A stretch of DNA of 64,000 bases from Hephaestia caeni (GTDB taxonomy: Bacteria; Pseudomonadota; Alphaproteobacteria; Sphingomonadales; Sphingomonadaceae): NCBI RefSeq assembly GCF_003550065.1, contig NZ_QXDC01000003.1, forward strand, positions 806,001-870,000, in the 5' to 3' direction. Shown here piece after piece: positions 51,770 to 61,141 of the stretch. The notes under the pieces are model-generated. The model did no database searches. It had not been told where the DNA came from and worked only from the letters and a program-made list of their open reading frames with translations. Each line of letters begins with the position of its first letter. Within the stretch, counting starts at the first letter, position 1. Made by a program: the position numbers and the translations under genes.

Positions 51770-53142
51770 GGCCTTACCCACCGCAGCTGCGCGTTGCAGA
51801 ATTCACGCAGGCCGAAATGCGACAGCTCGCGGCCGTAGCCGCTCTGCTTCACGCCGCCGATCGGCACGCGCGGATCGGAAGCGGACATGCCGTTGACGAA
51901 GACCGCACCGGCTTCAATGTGCAGCGCCAGCCGGGTGCCCGCCTCTACATCGGCCGTCCACAGCGCTGCCGACAGGCCAAAGACGCTGTCGTTGCCGATG
52001 CGCACTGCGTCCTCTGCGTCCGCGGCGGACATGATCGCGGCGACCGGCCCGAATGTCTCTTCCGCGCAGACCGGCATGTCCGCGGTTACCCCGACGAGGA
52101 CGGTAGGCGGGTAATAGCTTCCCGGGCCGTCCGGGATCTCGCCGCCGAGCAGCACGCGGGCGCCCATCGCGACGCTACGGCGGACCTGGTCGTCCAGCTC
52201 GGCGCGGGCGCGCACCCGCGCCATCGGGCCCATGTCCGTCGCCGGATCGAGCGGATCGCCGATGCGGATGACGCGCGCCGCCTCGACGAACCGCGCGACG
52301 AACGCTTCCATGATCGGCGCGGCGACGATGATCCGCTTCGCGGCAATGCACACCTGGCCGCAATTCTGGAAGCGCGCGTCGATCGCGGCGGCGACCGCGC
52401 GATCCAGATCGGCGTCGGCCAGCACGATAAAGGGATCGGATCCGCCCAGTTCGAGCAGCGACTTCTTGATATGGCGCCCGGCCTCGCTGGCAAGCGCGGC
52501 GCCGGCAGTAACACCTGCCGTGACAGTGACGCCGACGATGCGCGGATCGGCCAACAGACCGGTGACAAGCGCACGATCGGCATGGACGACACCGAACAGG
52601 CCGGGTGGGAAGCCCGCCGCTTCAAAGCACTCGGCGAGCGCCCAGGCGCTGCCTTGAACATTGTCCGCATGCTTGAGCAGGAAGCCGTTGCCGGCGCACA
52701 TGATCGGCACGGCGGCGCGCAGCACCTGCCACAGGGGGAAGTTCCACGGCATCACGGCCAGCACCACGCCGAGCGGACGATAGCTGACGACCGCCTGGCC
52801 ATCGCCGCCGACATCTGGGGTTTCATCGGCAAGCAGATCGATTAGATTATCCGCATACCAACGCGCCAGCCAGGCGCATTTGTCGACCTCTGCGCGCGCC
52901 GCGGTGATCGGCTTGCCCATTTCCAACGTTATCAGACGGGCGAGGGTTTCGTGACGGGCGTCGAGCGTATCGGCAAGGCGACGGAACGCTTGACTGCGCC
53001 GCTTTATATCGCTCGTTCGCCAATCGGCGAAAGCCACGCTGGCCGCCGCCACCCTTTGCTCGAGCGCGGGCCCGTCGAGCATAGGATAGCGTGCGATTTC
53101 CGCACCGGTGGCAGGATTGATCGAGATGGCCTCGGTCCGCAT
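51766..53142 (-). CDS. NAD(P)-dependent aldehyde dehydrogenase (succinate-semialdehyde dehydrogenase type)
   Basis: A 458-residue enzyme oxidising an aldehyde to the acid. Family motifs: VMPWNFPLWQVLRAA, catalytic Glu231 in LLELGGSDPFIV, catalytic Cys265 in FQNCGQVCIAAKR, and EETFGPVAAIM. The start of the protein (ISINPATGAEIARYP) resembles succinate-semialdehyde dehydrogenases. HpaI-type aldolases release pyruvate and a semialdehyde, so this gene 18 bp downstream of the aldolase fits as the next step. Confidence 0.93.
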   Translation of the reverse strand: MRTEAISINPATGAEIARYPMLDGPALEQRVAAASVAFADWRTSDIKRRSQAFRRLADTLDARHETLARLITLEMGKPITAARAEVDKCAWLARWYADNLIDLLADETPDVGGDGQAVVSYRPLGVVLAVMPWNFPLWQVLRAAVPIMCAGNGFLLKHADNVQGSAWALAECFEAAGFPPGLFGVVHADRALVTGLLADPRIVGVTVTAGVTAGAALASEAGRHIKKSLLELGGSDPFIVLADADLDRAVAAAIDARFQNCGQVCIAAKRIIVAAPIMEAFVARFVEAARVIRIGDPLDPATDMGPMARVRARAELDDQVRRSVAMGARVLLGGEIPDGPGSYYPPTVLVGVTADMPVCAEETFGPVAAIMSAADAEDAVRIGNDSVFGLSAALWTADVEAGTRLALHIEAGAVFVNGMSASDPRVPIGGVKQSGYGRELSHFGLREFCNAQLRWVRP

Positions 53143-53160
53143 GGAAGGACTTCCTGACTT

Positions 53161-53958
53161 TCAGTAAACGCTGGATGGGGCGGGGGCGGCGCCCGGCGGT
53201 ATATCGCGAAAGCGGGCGGCGAGCGCCTCCGCTCCGCGCGCGAGTAGCGTCACATCGGTGCCCACCGCGACGAAACTGGCGCCGAGCGCCAGATACCGGC
53301 GCGCGGCCTGTTCGTCTGCGATCAGCAGCCCGACGGGCTTGCCCGCGGCGCACACCGCGGCGATGCCGGTTTCGATCGCTGTCTGGACATCCGGGTGCAT
53401 AGGATCACCGAGATGTCCGAGATCGGCGGCAAGGTCCGATGGCCCGATGAAGACGCCGTCGACACCATCGATGCGCGCGATCGCCTCGATGGCGGCGAGT
53501 GCCGTTCGGCTTTCGACCTGGACGAGCAGGCAGATCTCATCCGTCGCGTCCCGCAGATAGCCTGGGGTCCGGTTCCAGTTGCTGGCCCGGCCGATCGCCG
53601 AACCGACGCCGCGCACGCCATTGGGGGGATATCGGGTGGCGCGAACCATCGCTTCGGCGGCCGCAGGACTTTCGATCATCGGCACCAGCAGCGTTCGTGC
53701 CCCCACGTCGAGATATTGCTTTACCAGGACCGCATCGTCCACCGGCAGCCGGACCACCGGTTCGACGGGATAAGCGGCCGCTGCCTGCAATTGCGCCAGC
53801 ACGGATCGCAGGTCGTTGGGGGCATGCTCACCATCGATCAGCAGCCAGTCGAAGCCGGCGCCGGCGCAGATCTCGCAGCAGTAAGGGGAGGCGAGAGCTT
53901 GCCACAGCCCGATCTGGGCACGCCCTTCCGCGATCGCTTTCTTGAAGGAATTATGCAT
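53161..53958 (-). CDS. HpcH/HpaI-family 2-oxo acid aldolase
   Basis: A 265-residue class II aldolase starting [20 protein letters not shown]. Motifs: [19 protein letters not shown] (Asp and His of the active site), [56 protein letters not shown], and [39 protein letters not shown]. This is close to 4-hydroxy-2-oxoheptanedioate aldolase. It probably takes the product of the hydratase encoded 23 bp upstream and yields pyruvate plus an aldehyde. Confidence 0.93.
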   Translation of the reverse strand: MHNSFKKAIAEGRAQIGLWQALASPYCCEICAGAGFDWLLIDGEHAPNDLRSVLAQLQAAAAYPVEPVVRLPVDDAVLVKQYLDVGARTLLVPMIESPAAAEAMVRATRYPPNGVRGVGSAIGRASNWNRTPGYLRDATDEICLLVQVESRTALAAIEAIARIDGVDGVFIGPSDLAADLGHLGDPMHPDVQTAIETGIAAVCAAGKPVGLLIADEQAARRYLALGASFVAVGTDVTLLARGAEALAARFRDIPPGAAPAPSSVY

Positions 53959-53981
53959 GTGCGCCCGATCCTGATCCAGTT

Positions 53982-54821
53982 TCAAAGGAAATGGCAGAAA
54001 ACGCGGCCGAAACTGCCGAAATCCCCCTCAATCACGCTCCCCGAAGACTCGACCGGACGAATGAACGATCCCGACAGGACGATCTGGCCCGCCTCAATGC
54101 GGTTTCCGTACGCCGCCAGCCTTTCGACAAGCCAGCCGAGTGAGACCAGCGGGTCGCCGAGCACGCCGGCGCCGAGCCCCGTTTCTTCTACCTCCCCGTC
54201 GCGGGACACGACCGCGCCCACGAAGCGAAGATTCAGATCACGCAGATCACGCACCGGATCGCCAAGGACGATGCCACCATTGGCGGCGTTGTCCGCGATC
54301 GTATCGCAGACGGTCCGGGGCCGGCCCGTATCCGGATTTCGGCGGACGATGCGCGTGTCGAGAATTTCGAGCGCGGGAGCGACATAGTCGGTCGCGGCGA
54401 GGATCGCCTCGACCGACGCGCGGGCGGGGTCAATCGTCTCCTTCATGACGAACGCAATTTCCGCCTCGACCCGCGGCTCGATGAAACGCCCTGCTGGAAT
54501 TTCAGCACCACTCGCGAACGCCATGCTGCGCAGCAGCACGCCTGAATCCGGAATGTCGATCGCGAGCGCCGCCTGCATCGCCTTAGAGGTGAGGCCGATC
54601 TTCCAGCCGATTATTGGGTCGCCGGCAGCCTGCTTCATCCGGACCCAAGCGGCCTGAATGGCATAGGCATCGTCCATCGTCATTCCGGGATAGATGTCGC
54701 TGAGCAGCGGGATCTGATTCCGGTCCCGCTCGGCAGCCGCCAACGCGCCCGCCGCGTCCTCGATCGCCGCCTCGTCAAGCGTGACGCCGCCGAAATCGTG
54801 AATACGGCGGGCTTCCACCAT
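53982..54821 (-). CDS. HpaH/MhpD-type 2-oxo-enoate hydratase
   Basis: A 279-residue hydratase starting [20 protein letters not shown]. Family motifs: [49 protein letters not shown] with metal-binding Glu residues, and [10 protein letters not shown]. It is nearer to 2-oxo-hept-4-ene-1,7-dioate hydratase (HpaH) than to MhpD, judging by [16 protein letters not shown] and [15 protein letters not shown]. It hydrates the ring-cleavage product for the adjacent aldolase. The start overlaps the cupin dioxygenase stop. Confidence 0.92.
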   Translation of the reverse strand: MVEARRIHDFGGVTLDEAAIEDAAGALAAAERDRNQIPLLSDIYPGMTMDDAYAIQAAWVRMKQAAGDPIIGWKIGLTSKAMQAALAIDIPDSGVLLRSMAFASGAEIPAGRFIEPRVEAEIAFVMKETIDPARASVEAILAATDYVAPALEILDTRIVRRNPDTGRPRTVCDTIADNAANGGIVLGDPVRDLRDLNLRFVGAVVSRDGEVEETGLGAGVLGDPLVSLGWLVERLAAYGNRIEAGQIVLSGSFIRPVESSGSVIEGDFGSFGRVFCHFL

Positions 54822-55921
54822 CAGCCCGCAACCACGGTGCGATTGGTTGCGAAGCCTTCCTCCGCGCCCAGCAGCGCGGGTGGCTCCTTCAGGCTTTCCT
54901 GCCACAGCAGTGATTCCATCGCTATATTGAGCGGCTGGTCTTGAATGGTCAGTTCGTACACCGGCTCATCGTAGCTGGCGTGGTTGTGGATCGACCAGCC
55001 GGGCGCCGACAGCATCAGATCGCCAGCCTTCCATTCATAGGTCTTGCCCTCAACGGTCGACCGGCCTGCGCCGGAGAAATAATAGTTCACCGCCGCCGAG
55101 GAATGGCGATGCGGGCGATCAACGATCTTGGGCGGGCGCACGGTCATCGTGGCGAAGAAGCTGGGCGTCGTGCCGTTGGTGCGGCCGGTCATCGGATTGT
55201 ACAGCAAGTAGAGGCGACGGCCGGCATAGTCCTTGCCCAGCGCCTCGAGCTTATCCAGATGCGCCTTAACTTGTTCCCAAGGCCAATAAAGCGCTGGGCT
55301 GGTGACCGAAGGCGGGTTGATCAGCCGCTCATAAGGCATCAGCCACGCGCCGTCCTCGGTCAGCTGGAACGTGCCATAAGGGCTGGTGCGGCGCCTGTTA
55401 TCGGCCTCGTCAGCGCTTTCCTCATCACGGTCGATCGACTTGAGCAACGGCTGCGGGTTTTCCTCGACGACATGGATGTTGAGCATGTCGAGCAGCGCAC
55501 CGTTCGAATAGGTGAGCCGTGCATAGACCTCATCGCCAGTATTCTTATGGCGATAGATCCGCATCGACGGCGTATTCCACACGTCGTACAACGCGGTGGC
55601 GCGGCGCTGGCCGCTGATCTCGGTCTCGCCGCTGCCGCGGATGACGAAGTTCACCTGGGTCGAATTCTGGCGGAAGGTGGCGGTTTCTTCGCCCGGCAGC
55701 AGCACGTCCAGCGCCACCTCGATGCCTGGAGCCAGCCCGTTCGAGCGCCGGTTCATCGGATGGCGGAAATAAGAACGGCGGCGGCCGTTCGTCGGCGTGG
55801 AGAGCGCGGCGAGACGCTGAATCTCGTCATCGATCGTCTCCTTGGAAATGACGATCGGTTCCCAGGGCGCATCCTTGGCCGGGATCGGGCCGGTGGCGTC
55901 GACGAAAACGCAGCTGCTCAT
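54821..55921 (-). CDS. Gentisate 1,2-dioxygenase-like double-cupin oxygenase
   Basis: A 366-residue bicupin. The N-terminal cupin holds NFVIRGSGETEISGQRRATALYDVWNTPSM; the C-terminal one holds RPHRHSSAAVNYYFSGAGRSTVEGKTYEWKAGDLMLSAPGWSIHNHASYDEPVYELTIQDQPL. The pair HRH and HNH supplies metal ligands as in gentisate and salicylate dioxygenases. The usual gentisate enzyme has about 340-350 residues. It probably cleaves a hydroxylated aromatic acid; the exact substrate is unknown. It starts 15 bp after the preceding cyclodeaminase-like gene. Confidence 0.88.
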   Translation of the reverse strand: MSSCVFVDATGPIPAKDAPWEPIVISKETIDDEIQRLAALSTPTNGRRRSYFRHPMNRRSNGLAPGIEVALDVLLPGEETATFRQNSTQVNFVIRGSGETEISGQRRATALYDVWNTPSMRIYRHKNTGDEVYARLTYSNGALLDMLNIHVVEENPQPLLKSIDRDEESADEADNRRRTSPYGTFQLTEDGAWLMPYERLINPPSVTSPALYWPWEQVKAHLDKLEALGKDYAGRRLYLLYNPMTGRTNGTTPSFFATMTVRPPKIVDRPHRHSSAAVNYYFSGAGRSTVEGKTYEWKAGDLMLSAPGWSIHNHASYDEPVYELTIQDQPLNIAMESLLWQESLKEPPALLGAEEGFATNRTVVAG

Positions 55922-55936
55922 AGCGGAAGGTTCCTT

Positions 55937-56932
55937 CTACGGGTTCAGCGTCAGGCGCGGCGCCTGGCGGGTGATCGGGGCAATGGGGCGGCCGAGTCCG
56001 GCAGCGCGGACACGACGTAAGATCTCGATGCCCAGCGACAGGTCCGAAATGCCCATGCCCATCGCCTTGAAGACGGTGAGATCGGCATCGGCGGGTCGGC
56101 GCTGGTCGCGCGCGACCAGCGCCGACAGCGGCTGAAGCCGGGCCCACTGCGCTTCGTCGTCGCCAAACGCGGCCATGAACTCCTGGCTGAGCCTGCGGAC
56201 CTGAGGCACGCTGTCGGCGCCGGTCACGGTGGCGCGATCGAGCAGCGCGGGTTCGAACTCCACTCGCTCAGGCGTGATCGCGCCTACGGCGTTGAGGTGC
56301 ACGCCGCGCGCCAGCATGTCGCGCGTAATCACCGGCGCGCGCGCGCGGGTGACCAGGGTGACGATGTCGGCCGCGTCGAGCGCCTCGTCCAGCGTCTGGG
56401 CGGCGATCGCCTCGATCCCGAGCTTCTGCTCGACCTTCTCGGCAAGCGCCGCGCGATTGGCAGCGGTTGGGCTCCACACCGTCACCCGATCGAGCCGGCG
56501 GACCGCGGCGACCGCCGCGATCTGCGTGATGCTCTGCTTGCCTGCGCCGATCATAGCGAGGCGCGATGCATCGGGCCGCGCCATCACATCCGTTCCGACG
56601 CCGCTGATTCCGCCGGTGCGCATCTGCCCGAGCGCAAACGCCTCGATCATTGCCACGATCGCGCCGGTGCTGGCGTCGAGCAGCACCAGGAGCGGCATCG
56701 CGCCGCCCGCCGTGTGGGCCCAGGTTTTCGTGCCGACGATGTTCCACCCCTCGAACACCGCGCCGATCGCATGCAGGTTTGAGCCGTTCGCCCAAGTCGC
56801 GTGTGTCTTCGCCATGTTGGTCGCGCGGCCTTCGGCCTCCTCGCGAAGTCCAGCGCGCAGCGCATCGATCGCCTCTGGCAACGCCATCACCGAAACGACC
56901 TCGGCCTCGGAAATCCAGATTCCCTGGGTCAC
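55937..56932 (-). CDS. Ornithine cyclodeaminase/mu-crystallin-family NAD(P)-dependent enzyme
   Basis: A 331-residue protein from a GTG at 56932 (VTQGIWISEAEVVSVMALPE), which overlaps the upstream stop by 4 bp; the long upstream frame is spurious. Rossmann motif SRLAMIGAGKQSITQIAAV, substrate-side motif ATNMAKTHATW, and GTKTWAHTAGGAMPLLVLLDASTGAIVAMIEAFALGQMRTGGISGV are those of the family. Members also act as ketimine reductases or alanine dehydrogenases. Its role in an aromatic pathway is unclear. Confidence 0.9.
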   Translation of the reverse strand: MTQGIWISEAEVVSVMALPEAIDALRAGLREEAEGRATNMAKTHATWANGSNLHAIGAVFEGWNIVGTKTWAHTAGGAMPLLVLLDASTGAIVAMIEAFALGQMRTGGISGVGTDVMARPDASRLAMIGAGKQSITQIAAVAAVRRLDRVTVWSPTAANRAALAEKVEQKLGIEAIAAQTLDEALDAADIVTLVTRARAPVITRDMLARGVHLNAVGAITPERVEFEPALLDRATVTGADSVPQVRRLSQEFMAAFGDDEAQWARLQPLSALVARDQRRPADADLTVFKAMGMGISDLSLGIEILRRVRAAGLGRPIAPITRQAPRLTLNP

Positions 56933-57519
56933 GCGCCCACCCCCTCGAAAATCGAGGGCACCGGCGGCGCCAGTTCCAGCGCGTTCACGATCATTGCATG
57001 AGTGATGTACCGGCCGACCAAGAACATGATGGCGATCGTTTGCTCGGGCCCGATCGCGTCGATCAGGGCTTCGCGTTCGGTCGAAACACCCCGCCCGCTG
57101 CGCTCGACCATCGCGACGACGAGGCGCTGAACGGCACGCTCTGCTTCGGAAAGGTGTGGCGCGTCGAGCGGCGAGAGTAACTCGACCGCCGCCACCCAAT
57201 CCTCGCCGAAGCCCAGCTTTTTGGACAGGCGCTCGTGCTGGTGGAGTTCGTAACGGTTGTCGAATAGCTTGGCAACGGTCAGCGCGCCGGTTTCGGTCAG
57301 GCGATCGGGCAGCGCCTTCTTCAGTGCCTCGGTCATTTCCATGAAGGGCGCGAGCACATCGGGTTGCGCGCCGGCACATCTGAAGAACTCACCAAGATAC
57401 CCGAGCCGCTCGACCCGCGCGCGAAGGACGTCCTGAACGTGTGGCGCAAACGCCTCGAACGCCAACCTTGCGATACGATCACTCACTGCGGCGTCTCTTT
57501 CGTTCTGTATCTGGAGCAT
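56929..57519 (-). CDS. Carboxymuconolactone decarboxylase/AhpD-fold protein without CxxC
   Basis: A 196-residue helical protein. The CMD-type segment reads LTVAKLFDNRYELHQHERLSKKLGFGEDWVAAVE; the usual redox CxxC is replaced by NRYE, leaving the His of HQHE. Such proteins could act as decarboxylases or hydrolases rather than peroxidases. The start is uncertain: an in-frame GTG at 57486 has a better upstream site. It shares a 4-bp overlap with the cyclodeaminase-like gene. Confidence 0.8.
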   Translation of the reverse strand: MLQIQNERDAAVSDRIARLAFEAFAPHVQDVLRARVERLGYLGEFFRCAGAQPDVLAPFMEMTEALKKALPDRLTETGALTVAKLFDNRYELHQHERLSKKLGFGEDWVAAVELLSPLDAPHLSEAERAVQRLVVAMVERSGRGVSTEREALIDAIGPEQTIAIMFLVGRYITHAMIVNALELAPPVPSIFEGVGA

Positions 57520-57588
57520 CTCAGGGATGGCGATCGGGGGCGGCGTCGCAAGCGTGCGCCGCCGCCCGGGGGGTGTGCAAGGGCGCGA

Positions 57589-59814
57589 TTAGAAATTGAA
57601 ACGAATCGTTCCCTTAAGTTCGCGTGGCTTCTCAAGGATGCCGTCGGTACCATTCGGACTGACGCGAAGCGATTGAAAGACGACCGTATTGGTGATGTTG
57701 GTCATCGCCAAGGTAAAGACGAACTTTTCATCGGGTGGCGTGAACGAAATCTGGCCGTTGAGCAGAGAATAGGGCTTTTGCGAAAAGTTGTTCGTGAAAT
57801 CGTAGTAGATTCGATCGCTGTGGTAGAAGTTAAGCCGCGCGCCGATGCGGCCCATCGCATAAGCGTGCGACCAATCTGCGGCGAGGTTCACTGCCGTCCG
57901 TGGCGCCAACACGATGCGATTTCCCGACACGTCGGCAATGACGGCGGTGTTGCCGACGCCGTTCGGGTTAGGAGTAAAGCCTTGAGCGAGAGGAAATTCC
58001 CCATATTCGCCATGAAGATAGGAAAACTTGCCGGTGAGATTCAGGTCGTGCATCGGCACGAGGGTGAGTTCGAGTTCGCCGCCGTATATTTTGGCGGTCG
58101 CTGCATTTTGGAGCAGCACCAGATTGGTAATCGGATCGCGCGCGCTGACCTGCAGATCCTTGTAATCATAGTGAAAGACCGACAAGTTCGTGCGCAACCA
58201 ACGGGCCGGATCGGCTTTGATGCCGCCCTCGATCGAGGTCAGGTTCTCGGGACGGGTGGGCGTGGGCGAGGTGCCGACGCCGTTGTAGACGCCACTTTTG
58301 AAGCCGGTGCCGTAATTCAGATAGATGTTGGCGTCGGGAGCGAACTGCCAGCGCAGCGCGCCGCGATAGGTGAATTTGTCAAAACGGCTGCGTTGCTGTG
58401 GAAATAGCGGCACGCCGTTCGTGGCCTGCTCGAACTTCCGCACCTCGGTGGTGTATCGACCGCCAGCCGTCAGAAACAACGTGCTGGTCAGCGAGTACGT
58501 GCCCTCCGCGAAGCCGGCGAGCGAGGACACGCGCACATCGGGCGACGTCGTCGTTGTCGACAGGGTCGGCAATGTCGGTGGCGGCACCTTCGCAGGCGTC
58601 GTTGTGGGTACGATGCCGTCGAGATGGCTTGTGTAGTAATAGGCGCCGGCGAGCCACTGAAATGGGCCCGGGGTGTCTGAGAGGACGCGGACTTCCTGCG
58701 AGAAGGTGCGCTGGCGGGTGTCGACCTGCCCCAACCCAAGATTGATGTTGGTGGAATCGCGGTCCTGTTGCTGGTAGATTTCGCCATTCTGATAAGAACT
58801 GGCGGTTTCGACCCTGATCGCACCTATATCGAGCCGCGATTGCAAGGTGATGCCGAACCGCTCTAAGTTGAGTTGAGGATCGTAATTGTAGGCGGCCTGC
58901 CACGGCCCGGTGGGGAGGATCACGCCCGGGTAGGAACGGGCAACCGTATTGTTCTGATAGATCTGGTTAGCGTTGGAACCGCCGTCGCGCTTGGCATAGT
59001 CGCCGGTGAGCACAAACTGCGCGCTGTCACTCGGCCTAAACAGCAATTTGCTGCGCAAAGAGTAATATTCATCCTCGCCGTAACGCTTACCGCCGTGGAC
59101 CAGGTCGGTGATATAATTGTCGGTCTTCTTGTAGAGACCCGCAAAATCCATCGCGAACTTATCGGAAAGCCCGCCGGTCATATAGCCGCGCAGGTCATAG
59201 TCCCCAGCACCTCGCAATACTCCCGCCGTCGCTGCGACATGGCCGCGGAAATCAAAGCTGGGATCGGGCGTAATGATATTGATCAGGCCCCCGGTAGCAT
59301 TACGTCCGAAGAGCGTTCCCTGCGGCCCGCGCAGTACCTCGACGCGCTGGATCTCGACCAGATCGAGGTTCGTGGTCCAAGGATCGGGTTGGTAAACGCC
59401 GTCGATATATGTCGCGATGCTCGATTCGTCGCCAACCACGCCGCCGCTGCCGACGCCGCGGATCACCGGTTGGTTCACACCGGCGTTCCGGCTTCCGACG
59501 AGGCCGGGAACGACCTGGGTCAGTTGGCGGGTGTCGAGCACGCCGCTCGATTCAAGCGCCCCGCCCGTGATCGCAGTGACAGTAACGGGAATTTTTTGAA
59601 GGCGTTCCTCGCGGCGGGTCGCGGTTACCACGATATCGCCGATGCCGTTATTGTCCTGGTCGGCGACGGCCGTCATCGCATCGGGATCGCCAGGAGCTGG
59701 CGCGGCTGCTTCGGCATCCACCGTCGATGACGTGCCGACGGGCGGCACCGTCTGCGCCATCGCCGGGAAACTGACCGACGCGCAGAGAACCGCGATCGAT
59801 ACCAACCTCTCCAT
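57589..59814 (-). CDS. TonB-dependent receptor of the catabolic cluster
   Basis: A 741-residue outer-membrane receptor with a signal peptide ending FPAMAQ, no STN domain, a TonB box-like DIVVTATRREERLQKIPVTVTAI, a plug (VPGLVGSRNAGVNQPVIRGVGSGG, RVEVLRGPQGTLFGRNATGGLINI) and a barrel ending RELKGTIRFNF. Sphingomonads use such receptors for uptake of aromatic compounds as well as iron complexes. Two candidate TetR sites lie 32-67 bp upstream. Confidence 0.93.
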   Translation of the reverse strand: MERLVSIAVLCASVSFPAMAQTVPPVGTSSTVDAEAAAPAPGDPDAMTAVADQDNNGIGDIVVTATRREERLQKIPVTVTAITGGALESSGVLDTRQLTQVVPGLVGSRNAGVNQPVIRGVGSGGVVGDESSIATYIDGVYQPDPWTTNLDLVEIQRVEVLRGPQGTLFGRNATGGLINIITPDPSFDFRGHVAATAGVLRGAGDYDLRGYMTGGLSDKFAMDFAGLYKKTDNYITDLVHGGKRYGEDEYYSLRSKLLFRPSDSAQFVLTGDYAKRDGGSNANQIYQNNTVARSYPGVILPTGPWQAAYNYDPQLNLERFGITLQSRLDIGAIRVETASSYQNGEIYQQQDRDSTNINLGLGQVDTRQRTFSQEVRVLSDTPGPFQWLAGAYYYTSHLDGIVPTTTPAKVPPPTLPTLSTTTTSPDVRVSSLAGFAEGTYSLTSTLFLTAGGRYTTEVRKFEQATNGVPLFPQQRSRFDKFTYRGALRWQFAPDANIYLNYGTGFKSGVYNGVGTSPTPTRPENLTSIEGGIKADPARWLRTNLSVFHYDYKDLQVSARDPITNLVLLQNAATAKIYGGELELTLVPMHDLNLTGKFSYLHGEYGEFPLAQGFTPNPNGVGNTAVIADVSGNRIVLAPRTAVNLAADWSHAYAMGRIGARLNFYHSDRIYYDFTNNFSQKPYSLLNGQISFTPPDEKFVFTLAMTNITNTVVFQSLRVSPNGTDGILEKPRELKGTIRFNF

Positions 59815-59845
59815 ATCATCCTCCCAAATCGACTTTTGTGATTAT

Positions 59846-59881
59846 GAACATGTCCATTAAACGGTAAAAACGGACCTGTCC
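59846..59881. promoter_or_regulatory. Two candidate TetR operators upstream of the TonB receptor
   Basis: GAACATGTCC (59846-59855) and GGACCTGTCC (59872-59881) are near-palindromes with starts 26 bp apart, each followed by ATTAA. The same motif recurs before the extradiol dioxygenase gene. Confidence 0.6.
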
Positions 59882-60046
59882 ATTAATAAAATTAGGGGTG
59901 TCTCGATATGGAGAAACTCTCGCTAGTGGCAGGCACACGACCGCGCCGACGCGACGCATAAATGCCGAGTGCAGCGATGCAGGATTGCAATGGATTGACA
60001 AATCGCCCCGGCTTAATCCGAGGGACGGACCTGAGAGGGCGTTGGC

Positions 60047-60925
60047 CTATTCTCTAAAGCTCAGCGGCGGGATACCGGCAACGCCCCAGACGTCGCCTTT
60101 GTGTTCGGGCCCCCAGATGTGCGCTTCGACCGACGCATCGACGTCGAACTGCTCCATATCGCCGTAATATTCGATGTAATTCCCCGCGGGGTCAGCATAA
60201 TAGCTGAATATGTTGTTCCCTGGGCCGTGGCGCCCGACGCCCCACGCGCATTCAACTCCCAAATCGCGCAACCGCGCAAAGTTACGCATGACGTTGTCGA
60301 GCGAGCCTACGTCGAAAGCGATATGCTGGATTCCGGTCTTGTTCTTGCCGCTCTTCATCAGCGCCAGCGAATGATGATCCGAGTTACAGCGTAGGAAGGA
60401 CATTCCGGCGTTGGTGCGATCGGTAACGTAAAAGCCTAGCAGCGTGTAAAAACGTTCAGCCGCCGCCTGCGCGGGTGTCCAAAGGACGACGTGGCCGATA
60501 CGGTTTGGGGCCAAGGGATGACCCGAACCCGCGGCGGCCGCTCCCGGACGGGGCGCGACAAGCCAGATCTCACGGCCGTCGGGATCCGTGACAGCAACGG
60601 CCATCGCGTCGGCGCGAAAGAGCGTTTGGTCCGCAATTCGCCGGGACGGGAATCCCGCCGCTTCCAGACGCGCGGCCATTGCAATCAGATCGTCCGGCGA
60701 ACCCACCGCGAAGGCGACGTGCGCGATTTGCGAAGGGCCTTCGCCAAGCAGCAGGTCGTCATGGTTCTCCGACGGGCTGCGAAAGGCCGTGAACTCGCCA
60801 TCGCGACCTTGGTCGCGCAGGAGCCAGATGTCGCGGTAGAAGCGCCGCGCTGCGGGCAAATCCGGCACATGGAGCGCCAGCCGGTGAATTCCCTGAACGC
60901 GTTGTTCACGCCCCTGCGCCGCCAT
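60047..60925 (-). CDS. VOC-superfamily type I extradiol dioxygenase
   Basis: A 292-residue two-domain ring-cleavage dioxygenase. The N-terminal VOC domain is GIHRLALHVPDLPAARRFYRDIW; the catalytic C-terminal one has His145 in NRIGHVVLWTP, His201 in TGIQHIAFDVGSLD and Glu252 in AGNYIEYYGD, the 2-His-1-carboxylate Fe(II) triad of catechol 2,3-dioxygenases. It resembles 2,3-dihydroxybiphenyl dioxygenase. It is separated from both neighbours by more than 200 bp, so it probably has its own TetR-controlled promoter. Confidence 0.92.
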   Translation of the reverse strand: MAAQGREQRVQGIHRLALHVPDLPAARRFYRDIWLLRDQGRDGEFTAFRSPSENHDDLLLGEGPSQIAHVAFAVGSPDDLIAMAARLEAAGFPSRRIADQTLFRADAMAVAVTDPDGREIWLVAPRPGAAAAGSGHPLAPNRIGHVVLWTPAQAAAERFYTLLGFYVTDRTNAGMSFLRCNSDHHSLALMKSGKNKTGIQHIAFDVGSLDNVMRNFARLRDLGVECAWGVGRHGPGNNIFSYYADPAGNYIEYYGDMEQFDVDASVEAHIWGPEHKGDVWGVAGIPPLSFRE

Positions 60926-61049
60926 GCCGCCTCTCCCGTGTGCTTTCGATGCTTGTCGCCTTCCGGACGCCGGTGCGCGACAAAGCGGATCGCGCCGGGA
61001 TGCGCCCGCTGGCGGCGACCCCGGCAGTCATCCGCTATCGAAATTACAA

Positions 61050-61090
61050 GGACATGTCCAGTTTTTCAGAAGACAAAAATGAATATGTCC
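61050..61090. promoter_or_regulatory. Two candidate TetR operators upstream of the extradiol dioxygenase gene
   Basis: GGACATGTCC (61050-61059, perfect palindrome) and GAATATGTCC (61081-61090) lie 125-165 bp before the start codon. The consensus with the copies at 59846-59881 is GRACATGTCC. Spacing of starts is 31 bp here. Confidence 0.6.
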
Positions 61091-61141
61091 ATCTATTCAG
61101 GCGCGCGGTTGCATCTGCATCGGTGGGGCGGATCGACGAGT

